Source: Multifurca ochricompacta (lineage: Eukaryota; Basidiomycota; Agaricomycetes; Russulales; Russulaceae). Taken from it: a stretch of DNA of 64,000 nucleotides. Position numbers and translations under genes: made by a program. Shown here piece by piece: positions 12,090 through 23,902 of this stretch. The DNA lies in the NCBI GenBank assembly GCA_022496185.1, contig WTXG01000208.1:1-64000 (forward strand), in the 5' to 3' direction. The stretch's first letter is position 1, and each line of letters opens with the position of its first letter. The notes beneath the pieces were generated by a model. That model worked only from the letters and a program-made list of their open reading frames with translations. It was not told where the DNA came from and ran no database searches.

Positions 12090-13612
12090 CCCGAGCTCGA
12101 GGGGCGGTTAAAACACCGAAACTTCTCGTAAAATCGCCATGCGATACCACTATGAGCCTTTACGAGGCGTGTTTGTTTCCATTCGCATGGCAAGCGCGAC
12201 TATATTTGTCATCTGGCGTCAAAGGGGTCGAAGCATTAGCTTCTCTTCACGTGGTGAGGATACTTCACGCACCCTGATCCGTATACGTGGCTTGTGGTTG
12301 TGAATCGTGTATCGTGAATCGTGAGAGCAAGCTGGAATGCGGGGGCCGAGACAGCGGAAAAAGCTGCCTCGGGGATGAGACGTGTGATACCGGATCTTGA
12401 GTGAGGGAATAGTAGTATCATTTGAAAGCTCCGCGTTGTCGCTCGTTTACAAGCCAGAGAAACCAAAGATATGAAGCAAAGAAAAGGCACTTGTTGTATC
12501 GTTTGGGAAGGCTAAGGACAAGGAGGGGGAGGGACCTGAAATTTTTTCCGAATCATGCTGGCCGTGTCTTTCGTATGCCAGCTCAGCTCTAGGCCCATAA
12601 GCGACGAAACAGATTCGATTAAGTGAGGCTAAGCCAATATGATCCTCGGAGAACTGTCTGTCAGTGCCTAAAACAAATATAAGACGTTGAGGATCACCAG
12701 AGTTGTCGTCAAATACTCGGCAAGATTGTATCCCCCGTAAGAAGGAGCCGATGGTCATACGATACGCCGCCAGTAGATGATTTGCTACTTCAAGTTGAGA
12801 AGAGCATGTGAGAGATGGTCATGTCCCATCTGGGAAATGACGACGCACCTAGCAGCCCCGATTCCGAGTTCAAGCGCCCGATAAGATTTTGTTACTATAG
12901 ACCTATTACCATGAGTTAATGGCCACGCTGGCTAGGCGAACTTATCATGTCAAGTGCGTGATACATTTCGTTTCATAAGGTTCGGCGAAAGGTGAGTCGG
13001 AACGCTTTGCACTGGACATCGCGGTTGACGTGTTTTCGGGTGGCGCGCGTATCTCTTGGATCCCGGACCTGTAGCATACCTGGCAATGTGAGTACAGTAC
13101 GAACGTATGGTGGCATGTAATTTTTGCGACATTTCTTTCAAATTCGATGCAACCTCACGTACAAAAAATTCGGAGTTAAGGCGGCCATTACCACCAGCCA
13201 GGATAGTAGTTCGTGTAGAGGAGCAAGTCAATGATAGCGCGAGATTACGTCAAACTGGTAACATTGGAGTACTAAAGTGTGATGAGAAAAAGAAGGGCAT
13301 AGCACAAGGTTGAACAGTCATATGAGTCGACGAGTTGTCCAGATAGGCGCTGTTGATTATAATAACGCGCGAATCGAAATCCCAGGCATTGCCTCAATCC
13401 CTAGCGAATCGTGTGAAGGCATTCAGTCCTTAGGGAGTTAGGCTAGCCTCCCACCACCTACACATAAATACGCGCGACGTAAATGGAATAAGTACATGTG
13501 TTTCAAAACGCAGAAGAGGGGATCAGGTGGGAATACTTTCTATTAATACAGTGCCGACATGGCAGGCGTACTCCCTCCCGGTTGTTCAAGGTTCTGCAGC
13601 CAACCTTGAATA
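12090..13612. other. Intergenic region with one uncharacterised open stretch
   Basis: A minus-strand open frame at about 12447-12830 reads NHLLAAYRMTIGSFLRGIQS and continues through RLIFVLGTDRQFSEDHIGLA. The composition is protein-like but no family was recognised and no clean start or splice pattern was found. It may be an exon of a decayed gene. The rest shows nothing supportable. Confidence 0.3.
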
Positions 13613-14705
13613 TTACTTAGATAGGTTCTCTTTCAGCAGCCTGACTACCTCTTCGGCTGCACCCCAAGATTGTTGGTACCCGGCAGGACTAATGGAGATC
13701 AAGCAAACGGCAAAGCTATTGGGAACTCTATCACCCACCCGAATCCGTATGCATGAACAACCAAAAATGTCTTCGTCTCACCGGGAGCTTCTAATAGCTT
13801 AGGTATCGGAGCATCCTTGCTTGGAACATCGATGAATTGGGCCTCAACCCGTGGTCCACCCTCACGAGCGGGTCGTAATCCAACATTGTGGCTATGAATA
13901 CGCGTAGTAGGCTCGTCCGATGCAGGTACCAGCTCCGCTGCCCGAGTCAGGATACCGCGTGCAACTGGAATGCTGAGTGATGTGTCCCAGTTGTCAGGTT
14001 TGGAAAGTACCACCAACTAAAACCATCCCAGGTGTTGAGGCTCGCGGTATCAAATAGGTCGCCTCAAATGGTTTGGTACCGCCTAGTATCGCTCATCACA
14101 GAGCTAAGCGGGAATGTCAAGCTACTCACCTACTCCGAAGATGGTTACAAATTCGTTCACGTCTGGCGCGTGCACAATGACAACTTGACCCCATATTGGA
14201 TATACCTTCGTATCCTCTACACCGAGAAAGGGAACGTGCACCTGGGAAGAATGTCTATAAGTGACTCCCTAGTCTTTCAGAATTGTCTTTAAGGCTTACC
14301 AAGCGCGGTTGAATTGACTATTGCGCCACCCACTCCGACTAATTCGCCTCGCGAATCAGGCTCATCACTCGTGATCCTGAACCAGCTTACGTCACGAACG
14401 ATTTCTTTCCACCACGATGTCTCCTTTTCAGCGTTTTGAGAACCATAGTACACTCGGGATGGAAGTCAGATATGATATTGTCACATATATAATCGACCCG
14501 ACTGACAACGTGTGTTTTTCCCAGCAATTAAGGCGGTCATCGGTTTCCGACTGTGACCAGTTGGCACCCTGGCAAGTAAAGTGAGTATGGCCCAGAAATG
14601 TTTGAAAACTGCTCACCGCCCAAGGGCTAGCAAAAAGCTTGGCTATGGAGATCTTCAGGCATATCTCGCGTTAAGATTGTGACCTTAAACAGGGGAGGGA
14701 TAAGA
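13613..14705 (-). pseudogene. D-amino-acid oxidase (DAO/DASPO family), 5'-truncated and frameshifted
   Basis: D-amino-acid oxidases are FAD enzymes that oxidatively deaminate D-amino acids, usually in peroxisomes. Recognisable blocks on the minus strand, in order: VTILTRDMPEDLHSQAFASP, the spliced WAGANWSQSE, VYYGSQNAEKETSWWKEIVR, KVYPIWGQVVIVHAP, then NWDTSLSIPVARGI, HNVGLRPAREGGPRVEAQF, VVHAYGFG and, after a 50-nt intron, PAGYQQSWGAAEEVV and a stop. Missing or damaged: the first exon with the GxGxxG dinucleotide-binding loop is absent upstream. The segment between the WEKHT block and the YYGSQ block is too short. At about 13985-13995 an extra A breaks the GGTFQPDNWD motif. The last residues are LSK, not a clear SKL-type peroxisomal signal. 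The lesions argue for a pseudogene. Confidence 0.8.
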
Positions 14706-14935
14706 GATTGAACTGAGAGAGCCGGCCCGACTTAGGCCGATCCAGGTTATCCCACTCACCTCACACTCTATTGATTTATGCTTATGCTTATGCTTTATAC
14801 TTTAGAAATGGGATGTTGTTGTTGCAACCTTGTTTGTTGTGTGTTGGAAAGAGAGAAGAGTGAGAAGTAACACTCGGTGACATTTATTACATAATAAATA
14901 TCTTGGTGATCGTGATCGATTGGTTGGCGGCGCTC
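14706..14935. other. Junction between DAO remnant and small-gene copy 4
   Basis: This is where the 5' exon of the oxidase should lie, but no GxGxxG-encoding sequence is present in any frame. It includes a short ttatgc tandem (about 14775-14795). Confidence 0.4.
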
Positions 14936-14967
14936 GTATCACGATTTTTTTTTTCCTGCCCTAGTCC

Positions 14968-15407
14968 ATGATTTTCTTTCGCGATAGTCCCGTTTCCGCA
15001 TCATCTGAAAAACAACTTGAGCGTAGCGACCGACAACTCGAACACGCTCGGGCTTTATACGAAGCTCACAGCGCCGTAATGAATCCACGTGACCGTGACT
15101 TGTCTCAGAGTTTGTTAATGTTGTGAGTCGGTCGTGTGCGATTCTCCTCTTGGTGTTAAGGGTTATAATTAATATGTGGGTGGGGGGATTCGAAAGCTCC
15201 GGAGACCTCAAATATGGCTTGGGAGACAAACACACTCGATCTAAGCAAGCAAAACTCTATTCTAGACGTGTGGATGAAACGTTGCGCACGATCCAGGTGA
15301 GTTGAGGTTTATGATGTGTACGATTGAATGTTCATTATTCTTTATTTCAGGAGGCCGTGGAGAGTGTGATTGATATTCGAGATCACAGGGTTGCAATCTT
15401 TATGTAA
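14968..15407 (+). CDS. Small three-exon gene of unknown function, copy 4 (diverged C-terminus)
   Basis: This is an isolated copy about 6 kb from the others. Exon 1 starts MIFFRDSPVSASSEKQLERS and exon 2 encodes GDLKYGLGDKHTRSKQAKLY. Exon 3 differs from the other copies: EAVESVIDIRDHRVAIFM and a stop, instead of the DYKEHFV ending. Both introns keep gtgag/ag borders. The homology starts a few bases upstream of the ATG (acgattttttttttcc) and ends just after the stop, so the duplicated block here is close to the gene itself. It abuts the place where the 5' end of the D-amino-acid oxidase pseudogene is missing. Confidence 0.5.
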
Positions 15408-17107
15408 ACAACTTCAAACCATCACCCCTCCCCCCGTTTTATGGGATCGTTGTGAGTTCGGAGCGGGAGCAGGATTCTGCCATTGAGGGGAACACCCCCC
15501 CTCAACGGAGGGTTACCACCACCATCAAAGGGAGCGCGATCCAGGCGTTCGCTGCTTTTTTTATTTATTTACAATGGCGGTGTGGTGGAGTTGAAAAGGA
15601 AATAGCAAGGCAGAGCACGGGAAGAGAGAGAGAGAAAGAGAGAGAATACTCGACTCGACTATGATGGGAATGAGGAAGCAATAGGGCGTGCGTGCAGAAA
15701 TGGAAATAAGGACGTCGGACGTGTTGCAAGGGTGACCATCTAAGCGTTAACGCGTTAGAAAAAAAGGCGGGCAAGGGGTGGTGAGGAACGCAAGGTGGCA
15801 CTGGTAACGTACCCTCTACCAGAAACAGATCAAATATGGCATATAGGACAATACAAAAAAGAAAACAACCCCATATGGGTTAAAGTAGTTAGACCCAGCG
15901 CTGGTTGGACTAGCAGACTACTACTCACTGATATATGTGCATGCATGTGCGACGCGCATCAACATAGATAGAGCGTGAAGCCAAAAGCGGTTCAGCTTGA
16001 CGAGTGACAGCATAAGTCCAATCAACGTTGATTGACGCTAATTGCGTTACACCGGTCCGCGGGAATCGGTCCTATCGCTTTGGTAGAGGGAAGGTTTTTG
16101 CGCGGACTTTGTATATCGTCTAGGATTTACATGGTCGTTAGATCGTAAAGGTCTGGAGGCAATAGTCGGGGGTTGGTGTACCCATGGGAAGGAACGTCAC
16201 ACACGTTTGGCTAAATCGAAAGAGATAGAGGGTCCCTCATACTGGAACAGGGTGATGAAAGTCGGGTACTCTCCGTAATTGACGACTTATTCGCCCATCC
16301 ATGAGCTTTTGCAGTCCCTCCCCCCCTATCCCAACCCATCCCTCATTCATTCAGCATATACGAGGTCCCAGTCGTATGTGAATTGATAAAAGACGAAGCA
16401 GAAAGGGGCTCGTGAGAAAGCATACCAGTTGAAGACACTGAGCCACCACGGAGCCACGGAGTATGAAAGAATAGATTTTAGTGAGGCACGGAGAGGTAGG
16501 TCATCACTCCCCAGCCCACGCTATAAATAAGGGTGCGAGGCAGTGGGAAAGGGGAAAGGGGGGACGACATCTCAGGCGAAGAGCACAGGGTAGTGAAACT
16601 AGTTGCGAGTCATGGCGTGGATGAACGACGGACAGAAGGAACGAAACCCGCAGTCAAGGTACACAACTCTCCATTCCTGCCCTCGTTCCAGACCGCGGAC
16701 GGACTGATAATTCCTTGGGTAAAGGTAATAATAGGAATTTAGAGCACGAGGTGCTGGGAGCCACGTAAAGGAGGGAACTGTTGTAGAGGAGGATTCTCCC
16801 ACCGTAAGACGAACTGAAGGGACCTATTCTCGATGAACACGTCACGTGCGTACGCTGTAACACCCGCCCCCGCTGGTATCTCCTCCTTTCAACTTTCAAC
16901 TCCAACTCCGAATCTACGAGAATGATACTGCTGCAGTGCAGTGTAGAATGGAGTAATACAATGCTTCATTCCTACCCCTGATAATGCCAAGTATACTTCA
17001 TCCATCCCCGCTGTGCCGCCGCAACGTGTCTACCTCATATTAATCCGACCACTCAATATCCCTCCCCTTTGACCTATCCATAATCCCCTTTATCCTCTCA
17101 ACTCACA
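15408..17107. other. Intergenic, no supported gene
   Basis: Contains a purine-rich GA repeat (about 15625-15650) and a TATA-like ctataaataagg at about 16521-16532 without a convincing gene behind it. Nothing else was recognised. Confidence 0.4.
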
Positions 17108-18087
17108 ATGTCTCTAGGCATCGAGTCAGGCCCCAACCCTCCTTGCAATCCTACATCTTACAAAGAAGTCGTTAACGGTGAGTCCTCTTCTTGCTTCATC
17201 TTCAATCTTTCTCACGCACCTTATTCACACGCATATTCCAGCAGGCATGCTAAGCTGCTCCTTATGCGAACTTCCACCGACACCGACACCGACACCCAGG
17301 TCATCGTTTCACACAGAGGCGAACTTTAAAAATGTATCAGGCGCATCGTTTGTAATAGACAACCAGGGGGTAACGGAACACAACCGGAGGTTAGTTGAGA
17401 ATTGGCGAGAGGACGTCAATGCTGCCATGATCCTGGTACGCCACCAGCACTTCACCCCTCCCTGGTTGAGAGAGTTCACCGACCGGATAACGACAGAGTG
17501 GGCTGCTATCAGTTGTTGTCACGGTATTCCTCTCACAATCCTACTTGGCCGGTGAACCAAACTCGCAAGACCCCACAGCCTTCCATCTCACGCCAACCTG
17601 CTCACCATTGGCCAGTTCGAATGTCACCACGATTTCATCAAGGTCGGCGACGCTGTCCAAACTATCGGTATTTTCCGCCGTACTCACGTCAACCCATGCG
17701 CTCTGGGTCACGAGCTTGGTGGTCAGCCTTGGTTGTGCTGCGTCTGCAGCGCTTTTGCAGACGAGTATGCGCCAATACTTGTTCGTGATTCGACGACTTG
17801 GGTATAGTCAGGGCAGACACACAGGGGAAGGGGTTGACAATGACAATTGCAGTAGGTCGGGGGGATCGCTGATGATCCCAGAGGAATATCTCCAAACTCT
17901 GTATGCATGGCTCCTCGCTTCCATCTTCCTGTTCCTTTGGGGGCTTGGCGTGCAACAGTTTCGCATCGCCAAGCCGTCCTTCTTATTGGTCATCATCGGT
18001 TTATGCGTCACCCTCTTCGTAGGGCAGTGTCTCATCATTTCTTCCTTTGTGCGGTCTCTACCTTACGATGGTGAGGTTCTAGTTTAG
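17108..18087 (+). CDS. Short DUF6535-like multi-pass membrane protein
   Basis: Three exons give a 284-residue protein: 17108-17177, 17242-17435 and 17497-18087 (introns gtgagt..ccag and gtacgc..acag, both keeping the frame). Exon 2 ends with ENWREDVNAAMIL and exon 3 opens SGLLSVVVTVFLSQSYLAGE. This mirrors the ESWKADADGILVF / TGLFSAAVAALIAVS junction of the full DUF6535 protein at 48.7-51.0 kb, including the intron position. A second shared block is ALWVTSLVVSLGCAASAALL, matching SLWFLSLAISLTCAMLATLL. Two more hydrophobic segments follow (LYAWLLASIFLFLWGLG; FLLVIIGLCVTLFVGQCLII). It lacks the long soluble C-terminal half. Function is unknown; it may be a divergent or shortened family member. 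Confidence 0.65.
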
Positions 18088-19693
18088 TTTAGTGTTTTTT
18101 TGGGTTGGGACGAAATCATTACTTGTTTGTACAGTATTACTTGTTAGGTACCAGGTACCAGGGGAGGGGGGGAAGACCTGTTGAATTCTGGGCGTATTAA
18201 CTCCCGTGGTCCCCTGTCCCTGTGAGTCTCGAGCTTTCAAGCGAAGTAGGCTGGCTGATGAGCTCGATTGTAATTTGATGCCTATTTATGCTGCTGCTCA
18301 CTATGAGATTATAATTCCTTGACTATCCCCGAACAGCCACGCGGCGCCACGCCACCATTTCCCCCGAAGTGTCACTCGTGGGACCACTTTTCTTAACTAC
18401 TCATCTCTAAACCGAACACTTCACAAGGTAGTTGAACTATCTCACTATCTATCTCGTAACTTGACCTGTTCCGGTTCGCACCATCCATTCTCGCGTACGC
18501 ATATGTGATCTTAGACGCATCGTCAACTTGCAGTGGGTGGGTTTGATACAGAACAACAACAGTACGAGATCGACTGAGAGTTACTGGTGATTGGGGCAAA
18601 AAAACGAGGATCAAAAGACTCGGAATCTAAGAAAGGACCAGGGAGGGTATAGACCAGGACGAGCTGTTATATCAAAGGCAGACTGTTGCTTGCAAAGATG
18701 AGGTCGAGGGTATCTGAGACGAGAAGAATTGAGAGCGACATTTGAGATTAAAGCTGAAGAAGGAAGGAGACTGAAGACATAAAGGTGTCGACTGGTGAGG
18801 GGAAATATGAGCTAGGGTCATTCAGTGGTGTTTGATGCTGTTAAAACTGTCGGCGGGGGAGGTCTAGACTATACAGGAGCAGGTAGGCGGCGCTCTCGTC
18901 GTAGTGGAGGGCCTCCTGGTGGTTCTCATGGGCTAAATTCTCTGAGGTGCGGGTAAGCTTATCGGCGCATAGACAAGGTAGGGGAACGACCGATGGAGAT
19001 TTGAGGTGAAGGGGTTGAAGGGGCAGCTGAATTTGTACAATCGTGAGACCTTGTGAATTCGAAGCGCAGAGAGGTTCAGACTAAATGCAATCAATATACA
19101 TACAGAGACAAAGACAAACAATATGTAATGGGAACCTTGTTTTTTTTGGAATTGGAATTGGAATCGAGGAATCGAGTTTCATTGACGCGCTTGCAAGGCC
19201 GTGCCTTAGTCGCCCGGCTATCTAGTACAAAGGGTCTCCCAGTAGCTACTCTAATCCTATTAGGGCAAGGCCTCATTGAAAAAAAAACCCGGGGGGGGGA
19301 AAAATAAAAGTAGTGATATTGGCTAAATGAGGCGAGGGCAGACTGCGATGTCATGTATGTTTCAGACCGACCAAATCGATAAGATGTGGGGATCCATTAG
19401 GCCTAATCTGGTTCAGGGGCCGTTTTGCAGCGTAGGGCTCGAAGGCCGCTTGTGAGTTTTGGAAGAAGCGGAGCAGAGCTTCAATGAAGTTCTTGGAAAT
19501 TGAAGATGGTCATCAATTGGGTTGCTGTTGACGACCAAGTGTCTATGTTTGATGCAATAATGGGAACCTTGTTGGCAGACTGGTTCTGATACTTGGGCAA
19601 TGTGCACCTATCTGTCAGCTTTGTGATCCCAGCTGTCAATGCCCATCCTAATGCACTTCACTTCTCCTGAGCTCGCCTCATAGCTATCTGGAG
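18088..19693. other. Intergenic, no supported gene
   Basis: A double ggtaccag near 18150 and a G-run near 18165 are the only local patterns. Open frames are short and low in coding quality. Confidence 0.4.
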
Positions 19694-20172
19694 ATGGTGG
19701 GGTCAAAGAAGTGCTCAAAATGCAGGAAGTCCCTAGGTCTCGAACAATTTCTGTTGAAAGCAAATACTTCAACACATACTGCAACATATTCCCTCTGCAC
19801 AATATGTGAAAAAGGTAATAGACAGGCCAAGAAGGACTTGGAGAAGGTTCACTGCAGAACCCTGAAACCTGTGAGGATCAGAATGCATCAGATGAAAGCT
19901 TATCTGTTTTGCCACTAAATGAATTTTTGACTTTCCTGGGAATGCAGAAAGATGTGATCAAGGTTGAAGCAAATGTGAATATCAAGGATTTAGTGCGCTA
20001 CACTGTTGGGAAGGAGCAGGCAGATGCCATTGTCAATCTGATGTGGGAAGTGATGCGTTATCAGTTCCTGTGCACAACACCTTACAAAATTACAGTTACC
20101 AGAGTAAATATGACCACAAACGATCTGCGGGCACATCAACATGTTACATGTACAATTGTGCCCAACATGTAG
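19694..20172 (+). pseudogene. Fragment of an uncharacterised zinc-binding protein
   Basis: The first frame starts MVGSKKCSKCRKSLGLEQF and has a second pair in YSLCTICEKGNRQAKK, giving a CxxC...CxxC pattern typical of a small zinc ribbon at the head of a larger protein. Homologous-looking sequence continues after a frame change near 19870, reading LPLNEFLTFLGMQKDV and KEQADAIVNLMWEVMRYQF, then fades. The family was not recognised. The sequence looks like a dispersed, truncated copy of a larger basidiomycete gene or transposon-associated ORF. Confidence 0.4.
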
Positions 20173-21299
20173 AGAAGACAGGAACATGATGATCACACAC
20201 TTGGGTCCGCGCTGGTGATAGTGAGGCTGCACGGACCTCACAGACCACCATGGGATATCAAGTCCAATCTTAGATTCAGATGATGATATTTGACATCTCC
20301 ACGATGATTTACTTCGACATTCCACGTAATGCATAATACAGCTTGCATATTTATTTTATATACTAAAAATACTAGAAAAATAGTTTCCTGCTGTCGAACA
20401 CCAGAAATACATGACTCAATGCGATAAAATTACCCTTTGTTGTTGTTTACTTTCCACGTGATGCGTCACAATCGAGAGAGAGAGAAGGGTTTGATGTCGA
20501 TGATAACACTTGAGACAGACGAGTAGCCTTGAAAGCTTGAGGAGAACTGGTTCAAAAATTCCATACTCATATTTTATACACATGAGGTCAGTATGCAAGT
20601 CCAGTGACCGGTGACCGTAGCAGGAGATGATGGCACGAAGGGCAGCGTGGAGAAGGTAGGTTAAGTCTGTCGAACACCTTTCTCGATGTCTAAAACTCTT
20701 ATAATAACGTGTCTTTTCCGCTCCTTTCCCAGTCAGCCGCAACCTAATCTATAGGCGGCAGATGGATTCGGCGGAAAGAGTTGAAGAACAAACAGTGACG
20801 AACAATGAGACTTTCCCGATAGCACGAGTTCTGACCCGAAACCTTCTGCCTCTGCCCGTTCCGAAGCGAGATAAGGGAACAACGCGGTTAATTTCCACAC
20901 AAAAGGGAAGTCTTATAGGTAATTTATAAGTCATAGCTAGTACCAGTCTACTAGTCCTAGTCGTCATCTCAGTCTCTCTGGGCTGAGACACGATCACGTG
21001 CTTGTCCCCTTTGGTGACAACTGTAGAATCTTTATCTTTAATCCAAAACTTTATCTCCAAAACTTTCAATTAATTTCCTTGAGGACTTGTCTTTATGCTG
21101 TTAACACCGCGGATGTCGGTTGCAGGTGATGACACGCATAATGTTTCAGATGTCGACGTTTTGCGCCCGGGTTTCGATCATCTTCTTTTCTTCCTTAAGG
21201 ACCTCACTCCCGTGTTCCCACTCGCTTAAGCCATATGATACGCCACTTTCCTTCTCTATGCGTCTCACGAAAATCAGGTAGTCACCGCATGGCTCGTAT
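20173..21299. other. Intergenic upstream of the sedolisin
   Basis: No supported gene. Short open frames on the minus strand (20416-20742, 20749-21069) show no recognisable domain. Confidence 0.4.
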
Positions 21300-21322
21300 G
21301 CATACATATATATGTATATATA
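21300..21322 (+). promoter_or_regulatory. TATA-rich core promoter of the sedolisin gene
   Basis: An AT-rich tatata block (catatatatgtatatatagc) lies about 50-75 nt upstream of the ATG at 21373, a typical distance for a fungal TATA element. Confidence 0.45.
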
Positions 21323-21372
21323 GCTCTGATATCCTCGTATCCATCACCCGGATAGCAACAACCTAGGCAAAT

Positions 21373-23902
21373 ATGCTCGCACACACTCTTTTCCGTTTCT
21401 TCGCCGCTCTCTCAGTAGCAGTTATCACCTCCGCCTCTCCAAGCGTACTGAAACTGCGCCAGAGCATCCCGCCCCCGCGCAACTGGATCGACTTGGGCCG
21501 CGCACCATCCACGCACGTCATTCCCCTGCGTATTGCGCTTCCACAACATCGCTTCTTGGAGCTTGAGCAGCACCTCGTCGAAATAAGTGACCCTTTCCAC
21601 GAACGTTATGGGGACCACTTATCGAAGGAGGAAGTTGAGGCGCTTATTGCACCTCATGCAACCAGTGTCGATGCCGTCCACGAGTGGCTTACTGGCCACG
21701 GTATACAACAGGAGTCATGTGACAGATCATCGGCAGGCGATTGGATCACTGTGCATGTACCCGTTGCACAGGCGGAAAATATGCTTGGCACGGTGCGCTT
21801 TGCTTTTATTTTTTTTTGTTATTTCCTTGTCTGCAAAGGTGGAATCGAATCTTAACTTTTGTGTGTGCGTGTGCGTGTGTATGTTTGTAGGAATTCCGCT
21901 TGTGGAAGCATACACAAGATGGAGATGTTCTTATACGCACGACCGAGTACAGCCTTCCTGCACATCTTGATGATCACGTCGAACTCATCCAACCAACGAC
22001 GGCGTTCCATCGCGCCAAGGGGCAACGCACTAGCTTACACTTCTCCCCAACACCTGCGGCTGCCTTATCTCCCTCTTCAGACGCAATGATTACTGTGCCT
22101 GGATCAGGGGTGACCGTCAATGCAACTTGCAATGCGACGATTACGGTCTCCTGTCTGAAGCAACTTTATAATGCAGATCGTTACATTCCGCGGGCTACGA
22201 CAAAGAACACGATTGGGATCACGGGTTATCTGGAGCAGTTCGCCAATTTTGAGGATCTGCAGAAATTCTATGCGGATCAAGTCCCGAACGCGGTCAATAC
22301 GTCGTTTGATGTCGCACTCACCAATGGTGGGTGTTACCCTCCCCCTCCATTCCTGTTTGGAGATGATCATAACTGGCTTGTGGAATTTTTATGAAGGTGG
22401 TCTGAACAGTCAGAATATTTCTCAGGCTGGTGAAGAGGCAGACTTGGACGTGCAATTTGGGTTTGGAATCTCGTCCCCTACTCCTGGCAGGTACTTTTCG
22501 ACCGGAGGCCGGCCACAATTCACTCCAGATGCCAACACGCCGACAGACACTAACGAACCTTATTCAAACGTGGGTATACGCTCCATCCCTCTGATGTTGT
22601 TTTCTGATATCGCGTCATGTCCTAGTGGCTCGACTTCATTCTAGCACAGAAAAATATCCCTCAGACTATTTCCACAAGCTATGGTGACGACGAGCAGACA
22701 GGTGAGACCATATCGTCGAGCCTGTCCTCCCCTTTCTTGTCCACTCATTGTACGTTTGCGTGCGTAAAGTACCGAAAGACTTGGCGCGTCGAGTATGCAA
22801 TGGCTTCGCTGCACTTGGTGCGTTTTTATTCTATTCTGGGTGGGTATCGCATGTTGATCAAGAATCGCTGAATTGCGAACCGATTGTTGATAGGCGCACG
22901 CGGCACCTCTCTGTTGTTCAGCTCGGGAGACGGTGGCGTTGGGGATGGTAACGCTGACCCAGCGAGCCAGACATGCTTCACGAACGACGGCAAGAATCAA
23001 ACCAAATTCCTCCCTGGTTTCCCAGCTAGCTGTCCATAGTAAGACCGTTTCTTTACATATTAACAAACTACTGACTTTTATTTTGGCGTATGGGGGGATT
23101 ATACACAGTGTAACAGCCGTTGGCGGGACGGTTCACATTCCGGAAGTCGCAGTTAACTTTTCAGGTGGCGGATTTAGCAATTATGTGCCGTCTTCCCATT
23201 TCTTTATCTCATCTACGCTCCTTCCTAACTTGGTTGCCCTACCCTTAGTTCCCACGCCCGGACTGGCAGCACCGCGCGGTGACCAAATACCTCAAATCGT
23301 TACCGAAAGGTACATACGCGGGGCTCTTCAACCACAATGGACGCGTACGTACCCACCCAAAACAAAAAGTTTTTTTTTCTTGACGAAGCCAGGGTCCTTA
23401 CAACAATTGCCATTACAAATTTTGTCCCTTTTGTCTTGTTTAGGCCATCCCCGATGTCTCCGCTCAGGCGGTCAATTTCCGTATCTTCTTCCGAGGGCAC
23501 CCGGCGCACGTTGCGGCACGTCCGCGTCATCGCCGTCATTCGCCGCCTTTGTTGCTCTGCTCAACGACGCGCGCATCGCTGAGGGCAAGAGTTCACTTGG
23601 TTTCCTCAATCCTCTCATTTATAAGCTCGAAGGGGAAGGATTTAACGATATCACGACTGGGAATGCGCCGGGTGTGGGACGCCTGGCTTCAATGTGAGTT
23701 GATAGTATTTCCTTTAAATTTTTTTGTTTTTTTTTTGGTATATATGGCTGAGACACGCGTGGGGAATTTCTTTGGGGATGGTGGTGTTTTTGGGGGCTTG
23801 CGTTGGCGTTTGGGAATTTAGGCCACGACTGGATGGGACCCCGTGACCGGATGGGGAACACCCAATTTTGAAAAGCTGAAGGAGATTGTTCTGGACTGTT
23901 GA
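21373..23902 (+). CDS. Secreted sedolisin / tripeptidyl-peptidase-like serine protease (S53), apparent frameshift at the catalytic Ser
   Basis: S53 peptidases are acid serine-carboxyl proteases secreted as zymogens. Visible: a signal peptide ([21 protein letters not shown]); an activation domain with [19 protein letters not shown] and [17 protein letters not shown]; then the catalytic region with [10 protein letters not shown] (Glu and Asp; about 22428-22457), [11 protein letters not shown] (oxyanion-hole Asp), and [16 protein letters not shown] (catalytic Ser, about 23515-23560). The C-terminus is [17 protein letters not shown]. About nine introns join cleanly (for example [35 protein letters not shown]). 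The exon holding [13 protein letters not shown] and HPAHV is one base short of running into GGTSASSP: gttgcggcacg appears where gttggcggcacg would be expected (about 23511-23520). Either the gene is freshly broken or the assembly has an error there. Confidence 0.85.

Noticed and set aside
16533..16742. Small ORF behind a TATA-like sequence at 16521
   Set aside because: The ATG is only about 10 nt beyond the TATA-like motif and the protein has no recognisable features.
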